From the NCBI GenBank assembly GCA_012656075.1, contig JAAKBF010000168.1, forward strand, positions 558,001-622,000: a stretch of DNA of 64,000 nucleotides, given 5' to 3'. The notes beneath the pieces are model-generated. The model searched no databases. It had not been told where the DNA came from and saw only the letters and a program-made list of their open reading frames with translations. This DNA is from Phytophthora hibernalis. Its lineage: Eukaryota > Oomycota > Peronosporomycetes > Peronosporales > Peronosporaceae. Shown here in pieces: positions 33,774 through 45,350 of this stretch. Made by a program: the position numbers and the translations under genes. The first letter of the stretch is position 1. The number at the start of each line of letters is the position of its first letter.

Positions 33774-35129
33774 ATGGCGACAGGAGACGAGAAACCCGAC
33801 GCCTTTGTAGGCTACAACGAGTGGGCGGCCGAGACGCTCAAGGTGCTGGTGGCTACAGACTTCGTGTACGAGAGCCAAGAAGGTGCTGAGCGCGGTGTGT
33901 TCATCGCTGAAGACGTAGCGCCCCATGCAGAGGTGTTCAGCATCCCGCTGGACTCGGTGCTGTCCGTCAAAAGCTTGCAGGAGGACGTCGTGCTGCAGAG
34001 TATGGCGTTCTTCCAGCAGCTTTCGCCTGAGTTAGAAGACGACCAATTGGCCATTGCGCTGCTGTACGAGAAGTTCGTGCGAGGAGCCAAGTCCAAGTGG
34101 GCGCAGCACATTGAACTGTTGCCTAAGACGTACCACAACGCATTGTACATGAATCAGGACGAGCTCAGTGCACTCACTGGCAGCAACGTGTTCTTCGTGG
34201 CTCAGCAGATGACGCACAAGGTGACGCAGGACTACGCACAGCTGAAGGAGTCCGTGCTGCTGGAGCTCTTTGAAAATGTGACGGAAGGCATCAATGTTGA
34301 TCTGTTCGACGAGTTTTTCTCCTTGGAGAACTACAAGTGGGCGCTGTCCACGATCTGGAGTCGCTTCGTGTCGCTAAAGGTGGACGAGACGCTGGATCCA
34401 GGCAAGAAGACGGACGCACCTGTGGCCAAGCAGTCGTTCAAGGCCATGGTTCCGGTGTTCGACATGCTGAACCACGACCCGGAAGCGGAGATGTCGCACT
34501 TCTTTGACATGGCGACTCAGAGGTTCAAGCTGGTGAGTCATCAGCATTGGAATGCGGGCGCGCAGATGTTCATTAATTATGGCGCGCTGTCGAACCACAA
34601 ACTGCTGTCGCTGTACGGGTTTGTGATCATTGGGAACCCTTTTGATGCGGTGGAGATGTGGCTGCCGATGGACGAAGCGTCCACCAAGTTCTTCCAGGAG
34701 AAAGAGCAGTTGCTGCTTACGAACGGGCTGGATCACGCGACGAACCCGTTCGAGCTTGTGACAGATGAGAGCAACGATCTTCTTCTCATGGCTGCTCGGA
34801 TACAGGAGATTGACTGCGCAACGGTGGAGGAGTTGGAAGCTCAGGCGCAAAAAGCTCTTGACGGCGAGATGGTAAATCTCGAGAACGAGCATATTGCGTT
34901 GACGCGATTAATTTACACACTGGAAAAGATGCTAGAGGCATTTCCAGAGTCAATTGAAGAGGATGACAAGCTGCTTGAGTCCTGGGAGAACCAGCAAGAC
35001 AACGAGCAGAGCGACAGCCTCATTCACGAGCAAATGGCTGTTGCAGTACGCCGATCAGACAAGAATATTCTCTCCGAAAACATCAACATGCTCAAATGGA
35101 AGCTGCTGGATATCCTCCCGAAGAATTGA
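33774..35129 (+). CDS. SETD3/Rubisco-LSMT-type SET-domain methyltransferase
   Basis: Single intact exon of 451 residues. Transfers methyl from S-adenosylmethionine to a protein side chain (lysine, or histidine 73 of actin in the SETD3 branch). Seen: RGVFIAEDVAPHAEVFSIPL (SET-N part), a long helical insert, FDMLNHDPEAE (the SET NHx motif) and MFINYGALSNHKLLSLYGF (the SAM/substrate pocket with the NYG turn), then an alpha-helical Rubisco-LSMT substrate-binding region. The actual target is not deducible. One of the few large genes here with no frame break. Confidence 0.9.
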   Translation: MATGDEKPDAFVGYNEWAAETLKVLVATDFVYESQEGAERGVFIAEDVAPHAEVFSIPLDSVLSVKSLQEDVVLQSMAFFQQLSPELEDDQLAIALLYEKFVRGAKSKWAQHIELLPKTYHNALYMNQDELSALTGSNVFFVAQQMTHKVTQDYAQLKESVLLELFENVTEGINVDLFDEFFSLENYKWALSTIWSRFVSLKVDETLDPGKKTDAPVAKQSFKAMVPVFDMLNHDPEAEMSHFFDMATQRFKLVSHQHWNAGAQMFINYGALSNHKLLSLYGFVIIGNPFDAVEMWLPMDEASTKFFQEKEQLLLTNGLDHATNPFELVTDESNDLLLMAARIQEIDCATVEELEAQAQKALDGEMVNLENEHIALTRLIYTLEKMLEAFPESIEEDDKLLESWENQQDNEQSDSLIHEQMAVAVRRSDKNILSENINMLKWKLLDILPKN

Positions 35130-35266
35130 TGCGTGAGTGTACCTGTGAAGACAACAGTCTGCTTTCGAACTATACATGTTAAAACAACAAATACAGTCGT
35201 CATCTACACGTTTTCCGCCACCTCTATGACCCATTGCTTATTTCCCATTGCGCAAAGCTACAGCCT

Positions 35267-36889
35267 TTACAATTCCGGTGTCTTGTAAATCTTGACAAGC
35301 TTACTGCCTTTTCCTAGCACCAGCACCTCAGATCCGTCCGGCGAGAACACAGCACGCTTGATGGGATCTTCGATCGCGTCCACAATGACGTCGAATTCCT
35401 TGTTGTCGCTGGTTCGGAGGAACAAGATATCCTTGCCCCGGACCATAGCCAGCATCTACGAGGAAACCAGCAAAGAAGAAGTTAGCACTATTTACAGAAT
35501 ACGAAGCCGACGTGTGCATACCTTTCCGGTGGGAGCGAAATCGACAGCCTGGAACGGCTCATCCCCACTCGCGCTGAACGACGACAACACCTTGGGGTCC
35601 TCCTGCACGGTGTATCGGACTGCACCAACAGAAAACAGTCATCAGCACAATAAAAAAGTCGGACACTCTGCTAAGCTCACCGTTGATATCCCACAGACGG
35701 ACGGAAGCGTCCTTGGAAATCGTTACGACACGGTTTACTGGCAGTGCATCTGAGCCGTCGAAGGCGAGGTCCATCACACCCGTCTTCAAACAAATAGGGA
35801 GTGTTAGCAACATGCAACATGCTCGATCGCACGTAAGAATTTGCCTTACCCGGTGCCCATGGAGGGTCATGATCTTGTTCACCTTCTTGAAGGCACCCGT
35901 CTTTTCACGCGCGATCTCATAGATCTTGACTTCCGGCGTGTACGCCGCCACGGCAATATACCGGTTGTCCTTCGATCCGACGCAGTGGAAGTTGGTAACC
36001 TGGTTCGTGTTCACCGTCTGCAGCAAGTCGCCGCTCAAGCTCCAGAACTTGACGTCCGTGTCTGAGTCACCCGCGCACGTAATGATCGTTGCCCACTGAC
36101 CAATTGCAACATCAAGTAAGTATTTCTCCAAGTAGATCTCCAAACATGAACACGCACGTTGCCAATATCGTTCATGAGCACCGAGTGCACGTCGGTCTTG
36201 TGCGCAACAGGGAAGTCCGCCACGATCTCCGGCTTCAGTCGCAGTTTTTCTGTCAGAAGTCACAACACAAAACGGTCAGCTCCAGCTGCAAGCAACCTCA
36301 GACCCCCAACAACGTACGGTAAACCTTCACCGTGCCACTCTCCGTTGCAACCACCTACATATCAAAAACTCAGTTAGAAGTCTCCCTAATACCTTCTCAA
36401 CTAAAAATGACGCACCAGACTACGTCCATCGGAGCTGAAGCACATGGCCGTAGCATGGTCGTACTCAATATTGATCTGGTGCATCTTGGGGTTCTTGCCT
36501 TTGAGCGTCTCGCGGAAATAGAGGCGAATGGAGCGGTCTGAGCTGGCAGTGGCCAAAAATCGGCCGTTCGGGCTGTAGGCAGCGGCCGTCACGCCGTATT
36601 TGTGGCCTTTAAGTACGTGGAGAACACTAGAGTGTTCCTCCCCAACATCTTGCTCCGCTTCCGCCTGTTTCTTCTTCTTGAGCTCCGCCGTCACGTCCAC
36701 TTTCTTGCCTTTGCTGCCTTTACTCTTGGGCTTCTTGTTGATGGCGTGGAACTGCTGACGAGCCAGTTCCTCCTTCTCCTTCTGCAGCTTCAGAGCTTGA
36801 CGCTTGGAATCTTCCTGCTGCTGCATGTACATGTAACCAGCGCCTGCAAGCACCAGCAACAGCGCCAACACCCACGCGAGCTCCATCAT
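35267..36889 (-). CDS. TBL2-like WD40 protein with N-terminal membrane anchor
   Basis: At least six exons with short introns. The N-terminus MMELAWVLALLLVLAGAGY is a membrane anchor, then a charged coiled-coil linker (QLALKLQKEKEEL-like, Lys-rich KKPKSKGSKGKK), then WD repeats: VLKGHKYGVTAAAYSPNGRF, ASSDRSIRLYF, KLRLKPEIVADFPVAHKTDV, GDSDTDVKFWS, VAAYTPEVKIYEI, MTLHGHR, VVTISKDASVRLWDING and the end AVFSPDGSEVLVLGKGSK...KIYKTPEL. The order matches transducin beta-like 2, an ER-membrane protein that in animals works with PERK in stress signalling. No frame breaks seen. Confidence 0.82.
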
Positions 36890-37718
36890 TAATAATGATT
36901 CGCGAAATGAAAGATACGTGGCATTTTTTCGTCTACCTTATTTAGTGTACGTGACATAACCTACGGAATAGAATGCCCTACAAAAGGCCACGTCGAACTT
37001 CGACATGATTTTTTCCAGTGTGAAGTCACTGCAACATTGTTGCCAGCAATATACAAGTACTTGCAATAATATGGATATTATCCACGCATGGTAGATAATA
37101 ATCGGTAGAATTGGACAAGAGAACAACACTGTAAGGTGATGCATGAACTGGATTACATGTATTTTCGAGTCTCCTTGTTTGCCGTGCCCCTGGGATAGTG
37201 GTGCCGATACCGTATGTGCAGCACAACAATACCCTATTTGCCCTCTGTCCAAGATTCAGGCTCAGATCTATAATACCAAGGAATCTCTCTACAAGTCGTA
37301 CTTCGTGAACACTCGAGCTCGAAGTCGACGGACTTGAGCTGTTAGGACGACGAGTTTCGTGCTGGGTTTCCACCATCCAGGCGAGTCATTCGTAAACATA
37401 ATCCTTAGATCAAGCAACTCGCTCATCGAAATCTTACAGATGGAGTGAATGGCTGGCCCAAAACCGATGACGTAGCACTGCCAGCTTCAACACCGGAGCT
37501 GAGCCCGGCCTCCACTTCAAGCAAGTGCAGTCCTTTCAGCAGGTTTAACTTCAATACCCAAAACAACAAATCACCCACTCAAAACAAACGCCATAGTGAA
37601 GGTTTATCCCAGACGACAGTCCGTTCACGTCAACACAAAACAAAATCCAAACCGAATTTCGTTTGATAGCCACTTTCCAATTGTGCCTGTTAACGTCAAG
37701 TGCCCCACCATATCAGCC
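36890..37718. other. Divergent promoter region, TBL2-like gene and SDR gene
   Basis: About 830 bp without a supported gene. TACATGTA at 37154-37161. An Inr-like CCACTTTCCAATTGTG lies at about 37671-37686, some 35-50 bp before the dehydrogenase ATG. Confidence 0.4.
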
Positions 37719-38510
37719 ATGGAGTTCCACCAAGCTGTTGCCATCGTGACCGGAGGCGGCCGCGGGTTCGGCCGCGCCTTCGCGGAGAAGATCCTGGCTG
37801 GTCGCGGCAAGGTCATGATCACGGACGTGGACGTGCACGAGCTGCAGGCCACGGGCAAGGAGCTGCAGCGCCAGTTCGGCGAGAGCAATGTGTGCTGGGA
37901 CCGCCAGAACGTGACGGAGAAGGACAGTTTCCAGCGTGCGTTCGCGTACGCCAATGAGTACTTCAAGCAGCCTGTGAACGTGCTGGTGAACAACGCTGGC
38001 ATCGCTGGGAATATGACCTTCTACGAGCCCCAGAGCACCCAATGGGAGGCGGTCGTGGAGATCGACCTGGTGGCACTCATCCGCGGCACCAAACATGCCA
38101 TTTGCGAGTTCAAACGCACGCTCAACGGCAAAGAAGGTGTCATTGTGAACTTAGGCAGTATGGCAGGTCTCTCCACCACGCCGTTTGGACCAGAGTATGC
38201 GGCCGCTAAGGCGGGCGTCGTGGGCTTCACGCGCTCGCTGTACCAGCTCAAGAAGTCGGATAATATCCGTTGTTTCTGCATGTGTCCGGGTTTCGCTGAG
38301 ACCAACATGGGCCGCCAGGCTGATGTGGAGATCCCTGAGTACACCAACATGATGGGCGGTCTCTTGCCTGTTAAGGTCGTTGTGGACGCCTTCGCTGCTG
38401 GCATTCATGAGTCTGATAATGCTGGACGTGTGCAGCGCATCATGAACAAGAACACGACGTACTACCGCTTCCCCGGTGACAAGTTGCTGTTCCCCGACTC
38501 GAAGCTTTAA
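37719..38510 (+). CDS. Short-chain dehydrogenase/reductase (15-PGDH-like)
   Basis: Single intact exon of 263 residues from the ATG at 37719 (MEFHQAVAIVTGGGRGFG); an upstream in-frame ATG at 37596 would add an unusual leader. NAD(P)-dependent oxidoreductase with the classical SDR fold. Seen: cofactor motif TGGGRGFG, ITDVDVHEL (the acidic residue suggests NAD), NVLVNNAGIAG, the active-site Ser in NLGSMAGLS and the Tyr/Lys pair in EYAAAKAG, then CMCPGFAETNM. The overall layout is like 15-hydroxyprostaglandin dehydrogenases, but the substrate cannot be assigned. Confidence 0.9.
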   Translation: MEFHQAVAIVTGGGRGFGRAFAEKILAGRGKVMITDVDVHELQATGKELQRQFGESNVCWDRQNVTEKDSFQRAFAYANEYFKQPVNVLVNNAGIAGNMTFYEPQSTQWEAVVEIDLVALIRGTKHAICEFKRTLNGKEGVIVNLGSMAGLSTTPFGPEYAAAKAGVVGFTRSLYQLKKSDNIRCFCMCPGFAETNMGRQADVEIPEYTNMMGGLLPVKVVVDAFAAGIHESDNAGRVQRIMNKNTTYYRFPGDKLLFPDSKL

Positions 38511-38885
38511 GCTAGAGTGTACTAGCAGGCTGCTTGAATGAAGTTGTTTGTTTGAAGAACTATGGATGTGGTGCATATATTACTTAGAAAATGAACTGTG
38601 CTGTTGATGAATAGCAGCCAGAACGAGCAACCCAAATGCAAACTGAATGAATAGTAAACTACCAGGTCAAGACGCCTCCACTACAGCCTTGAACCCCTTC
38701 CTCGTGATAAATAGAAATGCATGGCCATGCATGTTGGCCAGAATTTCTTGCTTGCACTCCTGTTCGCCTTCCGCCCCTACTTTGGATCATACTACTTGCG
38801 CCGCTCGCTGTTGCTACACCGTCACCAGCACTCGCATCATTTTCACGGTCTACCTCCCTGATTGAGGTGATGGCGGCGACATGGT
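38511..38885. other. Convergent 3' region, SDR and PKA-like kinase
   Basis: 375 bp between two stop codons; probably the two 3' UTRs. No gene seen. Confidence 0.4.
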
Positions 38886-39953
38886 CTAGAACTCGGCGAA
38901 TGGATCCTTGCCGTTGTAAACAGGAACAATCGCGTCCTCCATAGAGTCCGGGTACGGGTCGAAGTTCGACGTGTCGTTCGCAGTGCCGACTCGAGGAATA
39001 ATCGGTGCCGCGCCCTTGCGCGATAACAGATCCTCCCAGTTGACGCCTGCAAAGAACTTGTGCTTTTTGATATCCTCCACACCATTCTTCAAACATCCGT
39101 ACCGTTTGGTAAGGTCTGCTGTGAGCATGCGCTTGATAAGGCCCTTGGCGTTACGGTCGAAGAAGCGTGGGAAGTTGAGCTTGCCTGAAAGAATCTGCTG
39201 GTAGATGCCCATGGGGTCGTCGTCGCAGAAAGGAGGCTGACCTGCCAGCATTTCGTAGAGCAGGATACCTAGAGTCCACCAGTCCACACCTTTGCCGTGG
39301 CCTTTGTTTAGTAACACCTCAGGTGCAATGTACTCAGGTGTCCCACAAAGCGTGTACGTCTTGAAGGCGACGCGTTTGGCGAAACCGAAGTCCGTGATCT
39401 TGATGTAGCCCTCGTTATCCAGCAGCAGGTTCTCGGGTTTCAAGTCGCGGTAGATAAAGTCCTGACTGTGCATGTACTCGAAGATGGACACGACTTGAGC
39501 TGCGTAAAACTTTGCAGTATTGTTGTCGAAGCGTCCGGCCTTCCGTAGGTGAGTGAAGAACTCGCCACCAATCACGTATTCGAGCACCATGTACAAGTAC
39601 TTGGTGTCCTGGTAGGTTCCTGCCAGGTTCACGATGAACGGGTGGTCCAAGCATAGTAGAATGGACTTCTCCGAGAGCATGTGCTCCACCTGCTGCAGTC
39701 GAATGATCTCGGCCTTCTTGAGAATCTTGATAGCCCAGTACGTGTTGGTCGCCTGAAAAAATGACATCGTCAAACTCCAGAGTTCAAAATCTCCGTCACC
39801 TTTCGTCGCCACTTACTTTATGCGTTGCAAAGCGCACCCGTCCGAAAGAACCGGTGCCCAGTGTCACCCCCATCTCGAATTGCGTCCCATCGAGCGGAGT
39901 CGCGAACTTGTGCGAGTTCTTGACGGTCGCTGCCGTCGCTTCCGGGTGGCCAT
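38886..39953 (-). CDS. cAMP-dependent protein kinase catalytic subunit-like AGC kinase
   Basis: Two exons (39817-39953 and 38886-39752, intron 39753-39816). Ser/Thr kinase of the PKA type. Seen: Gly loop LGTGSFGRVRFATHK, AIKILKK (Lys), MLSEKSILLCLDHPFIV, YRDLKPENLLLD, TDFGFAKRV, activation-loop TYTLCGTPEYIAPEVLL and the C-tail ending KDPFAEF (FxxF hydrophobic motif). Short N-terminus. The N-terminal ATG (MAT) joins the conserved frame only if one C is missing near 39945 (ACCCGG), like other errors here. Likely partner: a cAMP-binding regulatory subunit, not in this window. Confidence 0.9.
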
Positions 39954-40777
39954 GACTGTCTCCTGAGCTCTAGTCTAGTGACCAGCGCTGGTCGAAAGTG
40001 TCAATCCGTCGGGCGGAGGGGCGTGGGCGTGGCGAAACCCCAGCGACCTAGCGAATCGGGTCTTTTTGGGCTATGGGCGCGTGCGCGTAGGAAGGTATTG
40101 AAGCCGAGGACGGACTGCAACAGGATAGACGGTGGTTATGGCGTCAGGTATTTTTGGGCTCCGTTTTCACCTCCACACTCGCAGCTAGCTCACTGCGATA
40201 GGAATAGGAATGGTACCTCACACACAGTACGGGCGCAAATAGACGGCGCTGGGCGGACCTGGATATAACCAACATGCGCACGAAGAGCCGCAATTCATAG
40301 AAGAAAGCAAGATAAGACCGGCCGGCCGCGTCAGTGTCAGGAATAGATGGATCTAGTCTGCGAGGTAGACTTGCGTGCTGCAGAGGCCACCTCCATTACT
40401 ATTCGATGCGGTGGGAAACATATCTTAATCCATGATGGCGACTGACGTCGGTCGGACTTCAAAGTGCAGCGAGCACGTAGGAAGGGACGGAAAGGCAACC
40501 GAGTCGACCCGAAACTATGCTGCTGCGTTCGGGTGTTAGCACTTCCTTCAACATTAGGAGGTTGAACGCAGAGCGGATCGAGTTCAGTTCTGAAGTGTCT
40601 AATGCATTGTAGTCAGTACGGCTAAGAGTATACAAGCATTGCAGTGCTAAAATATAAGTATTAGCGTGCTTCTACAACATCATGTTGAAGTGGTCATGTT
40701 GCGCGAATGTATTTTATATGTGGCCCACGTTCACAAAACAGAGCTCCTCGTCGAGCGTCAGCCATATTTTCTCCACG
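39954..40777. other. Divergent promoter region, PKA-like kinase and GT8 gene
   Basis: About 820 bp. Open frames here are short, without family features. Nothing further supported. Confidence 0.35.
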
Positions 40778-42500
40778 ATGGGGATCAGACCGTTGCGCGT
40801 GCATGGCGTCGGGCTCAGGTCGCTCTCCGTACTGCTGTTCGCCGTCATCCTGGCGTCGTGTTGCATGTCTGCCGAGACCTCCAAGGCCAAGTCGAAATCC
40901 CCGCGACGTTGGCGCCCGAGAGTGTCGTAGAAGCAAACGAAGGCGCGTTCGCCACCATCCTGTACGACTTCGGAGAGGACAGCGAGGCGCAGCTACTAGG
41001 CACGCGCGTGCTCATGCGCAGCATCAAGGACTCGGGAACCAAGTACCGCCGCATGGTGATTGTACCACAGGACGGACTGCAGGACAGCAGCGAACGTGCA
41101 CTTAAACAGGACGACCCGGAGCTGGAGATCGTGCACACCAACATCCCCAACGTGTTCGCGCACATGCCCATCACCGACTTCCGCACGCAGCTGCTGCACA
41201 TGCGCAACAAGCTCGTGATCTGGGACGACCCGCAGATCTCGGCGCTCAAGCGCGTGGTGTACCTGGACCCGGAGAACCTGGTGCTGCGCAATTTGGACGA
41301 GATCTTCGCGTGTCACCAGTTCTGTGCTGTAGACAACGGACAGTCGGTCGTGTACTCGAACGGGTTGCTGGTCATCTCTCCGGAGAGTATTGCGGCGCGC
41401 AACTTGTACTCGGACGCCATCGACGGCTTTATGATCACTGGGCGCGAGTACAACTACATCGGCATCATCCAGGGCTTCATGCCCGGACTTTTGAAGCTTT
41501 TGAGGAGAGTCCATTGTTTTTCCTGGGGTGGGACGAAGATGACAACGGAGAGGAGAGCGAAGGCGCGGATGATGGAGATGATGCAGTGGAACCGGTGGAA
41601 ACCTCCGTCGTCCACCGCCTGCCGTTCTACTACAGCATCAACCACATGGTCTTCTATGAGCGCATGAACTGGGACCTGTACAAGTGCAAAGACAAGAACC
41701 TGGCTACGGGAGAAATCCCAGGCCCGCTGCTGAGTTACAAGTACAGTGGCGCTACGTTGAAGCCGTGGTTCTGGCTGCCGTACACTTACTTCCAGGTGTT
41801 CTGGTACTGGCAGGACGTACGCGACCGCCTGGGAGAAGACCACTTTAGCTACTTCATGGGCAAGTTGGTGTCGTTCCTGGTGATTTTCGCCTTCATCTGG
41901 TTTGCCTACGTCTCGCTCTGCTTGAAGCTGTTTACGGAGCCCAATGGACGCCCACGTCGCCTATCGAGCTGGGGACTGCCGACTCCTGGCAACGCGCAGC
42001 CGCTGGCCATCGACGTGTTTAACTCCAGGGTGGTTCGCCGTGCCTGTCAGTTCTCGTGCAGTGTGCTTTATGCGGTGGCTTCGATGCCGTTGGTGTCCAG
42101 TGTTTCCATCGTCATCGTGCTCGTCTGGTGTAGCATCGAGGTGATCCCGATCACGATGCAGCCTAGCTATGCGGGCAAGCTCTGGGTTATTGCCCACGAT
42201 CTCATGCTGACCACGCTGCTGCTGGTATTTGCCATTGCACACACGCTGCGCACAGCGCAGTGGAAGAAGGACGAGGTACCTGGTACCTCCGAGCTGTTGC
42301 TGGGCGGCGTATGGTGGTGCATCAAGAAGCTGCCGCTGCTGGTGCTGGCACAACTTCAGTTCCTGTACGTGGTGGGACGCACAGATTGGTTCCAGAATCC
42401 GGTGCTGCGTCCAGTGATGACTTTCTTCTTCTTCGCAATCGCCGGCTTCCTGGAAGGCCGCATTCTCCTCGTCGAGATGCACCGTATCACACGAAGTTAG
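40778..42500 (+). CDS. GT8-family membrane glycosyltransferase
   Basis: Starts at 40778 with a hydrophobic signal/anchor (LSVLLFAVILASCCMS). Then a glycogenin-like GT8 domain: FATILYDFGEDSEAQLLGTR, VYLDPENLVLRNLDEIF (the metal-binding DxD position reads DPE), VDNGQSVVYSNGLLVISPE and YNYIGIIQGFMPG. The C-terminal third has about five hydrophobic segments. Before them is the acceptor-side block LPFYYSINHMVFYERMNW. A sugar-nucleotide-dependent transferase of the Golgi or plasma membrane, related to plant PGSIP/GUX-like enzymes; donor and acceptor unknown. Two one-base losses: in a C run near 40902, and near 41490. Confidence 0.8.
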
Positions 42501-42695
42501 CCGACGACGCATCTCGTTACAAATAGTGAAGAGACTATGCCGACTATACATAAGACGGGTGCAGGCTGACAACCAGCCTGCCGATTATCAGCTTGTAGCA
42601 GCTAGAAGAGCAGACACAGTTCGGGACGACTCTCAATAGCAAAATAGCAACAAATGCCAATAGAAAAAGGAAACTACACGACGAAAATTAGCCTG

Positions 42696-43114
42696 CTAGT
42701 AGTCCGAGCGGCGCTTCTTCTGAGAGGTAGACAGAGACACACACAGCAGTGAGTCCAGTGGTGAAGGGAAGGAAGGCGCGCTTCTTTCGACACACCTGAC
42801 TGACCTGGAGTTCCTGGGTCGACAGCGGCTGCTTACTGCCGGTGACTCTTGGTGGCTCTGTCTGTTGCTGCTCTGCTGCGTCTTTGCGCAGGTCCTTGAC
42901 GACTGCAGCCAGTGCTTCAGGGTTGACGCCCTTCTGGAGGAGCGCCATGAGGATCGCCAGTGTATCGCGGTCCAGTCCCGTGTTCAGCAACCGAGAGAGC
43001 TCGTACACGGCTAGAAGATAATAAAGAGTTAGGAGATGGTGGTGTACTACAGGACGGAGGAGAGAGCGTACTCTCCATGACTTCCGCGCGAGACGCGGTG
43101 ATGCCATCGCTCAT
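42696..43114 (-). CDS. MZT1: MOZART1, gamma-tubulin complex recruiting protein
   Basis: A 90-residue protein from three small exons (43072-43114, 42805-43010, 42696-42719), every junction GT..AG. The core VYELSRLLNTGLDRDTLAIL, then MALLQKGVNPEALAAVVKDL, is the hallmark of mitotic-spindle organizing protein 1, which binds gamma-tubulin ring complexes and targets them to microtubule-organising centres. The last exon adds KKRRSDY. A Gln-rich C-terminal tail makes it slightly longer than the human protein. No frame break. Easy to miss by ORF length because of the small exons. Confidence 0.9.
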
Positions 43115-43513
43115 GGTGTTAAAATGGCTTGTGTTTATTTGAATGTGGGTCACACTAAGTGCGATTTTGAGAAAAGGCAACGTATCTGAAAAAGGGCAGC
43201 TTACTCTGCTCCATCAGTCGGTTAGTTCGAGCGTATCCAAGACAAAGTCTCTTGTTTGAGCAGCAGAGGCGAAGACTTGATTCACCAAGTCGTTGGTCAG
43301 CCCGTGGCAGTCGGTGCTGACCTTGACGATGCCGGCCACACAACTACTTCGAAGTACTTCGAGGTACAATACTTCAATCCCTCTCTCCAATGATGAAAAG
43401 CACTAACTGACAAAATAACGGAAAGATGACAAAGGCAACAGCGTTTATCCACGTCAACAGCGTTTTATCAACGTCATCTACTCATCGACGACACTTTGTA
43501 TTCTCATTGCTCT
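43115..43513. other. Gap between MOZART1 and DPH2
   Basis: 399 bp. On the minus strand at 43220-43380 an open stretch reads GIVKVSTDCHGLTNDLVNQ, then VFASAAQTRDFVLDTLELTD and stop, preceded by a stop without ATG. It could be a terminal exon or remnant; no family recognised. Confidence 0.3.
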
Positions 43514-45247
43514 CTATTCGGTCTCGTGGGTGTAACCTCTTGCGATGCCGGTACTGCCCTCGACAGCAGCGTGTGCGGGTGTCTTTCCAATACGCGGGTC
43601 CAAGCCCTGGTACTCTCTCGTAGCCAGGTAATCAGCAGCTTCGCTGTGGTATGTCGTGAGCTCCGTGCGTTCATTTTTAACCTGCAAAGCGGTGGACGCA
43701 TCGGCTTCTTCAGAGGCAGTGAGGGCGTACATTGTAGTTTCGCAATCACTGGCCGCTGTGCGCGACGAGGTCTTGTACGTTCCGGACACCAACGAAAAGA
43801 AGGGCTTATCAGCATCTTCATCGTCGCCTTCTTGTTCCACACTTTGCGCAGTCTGTTCCAGAGCTGGGATCACCTCCCGGAAATCCGTCTTATATTGACC
43901 ATCCCATTCTTCCGTGGGCGAGAGCGCCAACTGCAGTTCGTACGGAGTCACAATTGGTTTGTAGAACTCCTTGCTGTCCATAAGCGTATTTTGCTGGCAT
44001 GCCACAAGTACGAAAGCGTCGATCTCCGCGTAATTTGCAAGTTTGGGCACGTTAACCTTGCCCACCACGAACAGGTACGACTTGCGTCCACTCCTGCAAC
44101 ACACAAGAAAAGCTGTTAGCGCCTGAAAATTGTATACACCAAAGAAAATTTAGCTCAACTTACTTCTTGATCAGCTTTTGGAGGCCGTGCACCACGTCAA
44201 GATATCGATTGACGCCTAGCGTGCCCATCAAAATACCATAAATCTGTGCCTCCTTTGCCTGTTGGACGAGGTAGAAGCTATGCCAAGTAAACAAAACCGT
44301 CAGACGCTTGTAGAAGGTCATCGTCAGCAAACACCTTACCGTCTCATGAGTGCACGATTGACTGTCGCACCCTCCTTGCGTGTCGACATCATTTCCGGGT
44401 TGTACGAGAAGCAATCCACGGTGCTGTAGCGCAGCAAGATGCTGGTGAGGTGCGCCGATTCCACGCCGATGTACAGCAGCGCAAACGTCTCTGGAGTAAC
44501 CTCTGCATTCTCCGAGTCCACCACAATTTCCTGTCCACCAATGTGAAGCACCGAGGTTGTAGAAACCTCATCACTGCCCTCTTCCACCTCTTTCGTCGGG
44601 TCAAAGAACGTCTTCATCGTGCCAAACGCCAGCTTCCTGTCACCAACCTTCTCCTTCAGGGCTTCAAACACCGCACCGCTAGCATGATGGAAACGTGGTT
44701 CATACAGCAGCACGACCGTCTTCGTCACGTCCACTCCAGCGACGACATCCCTAGTTGCTGCACACAGTTGTTCACATCAATTGGCGCGTTGCCGAACGCG
44801 TAAATCACTGGAATTTTGGTCGTCGCACTGCAGCACACACCTCGTCAGTCTCCAGTAACTCACTCGTCTATCACCTGCAACGTACCTCAGACACGTCCGA
44901 CCGTAGTGCACGATGCAGTCAGCCACGAGATGTTGCGCCGCCACTTCGTCCACGCAGCAGCTGCCGTACGACGTGTCTCCGAGCACGAACACGCGTTCCC
45001 ATTGGCCGGCAAGTCCGTCCTTGAGTTCCTGTTGCACCTGCGATGCGTCCGGCAGCAACGAGTCCGGGAACTGTAGTGCGATTTTCTTGTAACCACCGAC
45101 TCGGATCTGCTCCACGGTGCGCGCAATATCGAAGAACTCACGAAGGTCGCAGTCGGTGGCACGAACACCGTCGGTTTCTTGCACCTGCACTTGCGTCTCG
45201 ATGACCCGCGAGCCATCATCGCTCTCGAATGCCAACGCCACCGTCAT
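43514..45247 (-). CDS. DPH2: Diphthamide biosynthesis protein 2 (DPH2)
   Basis: Partner of DPH1 in the radical-SAM-like complex that starts diphthamide formation on elongation factor 2. ATG at 45247 (MTVALAFESDDGS). Seen: FDIARTVEQIRVGGYKKIAL, QFPDSLLPDA, GDTSYGSCCVDEVAAQHL, ADCIVHYGRTCL, later IPVIYAFGNAPIDVNNCVQQ, YGILMGTLGVNRYLDVVHGL, SYLFVVGKVNVPKLANY, DAFVLVACQQNTLMDSKEFY and KPIVTPYELQLAL. Several short introns. One base is missing near 44762 (between VNNC and TRDVVAG). The tail ends GLDPRIGKTPAHAAVEGSTG then IARGYTHETE. The spaced cysteines fit Fe-S binding. Confidence 0.9.
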
Positions 45248-45350
45248 GATTGACACAAACCAGCAGAATGGCTGGTTCAAGTTTGAATTAATTTGCACGA
45301 GGAGTTGTGTACATCACACGAAAGTGAATTCGCAAGGGTATTAAGTTTCC

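Noticed and set aside
39978..40268. 96-codon frame between kinase and GT8 genes
   Set aside because: No homology, Arg-rich random-looking composition, in a region expected to be promoter.
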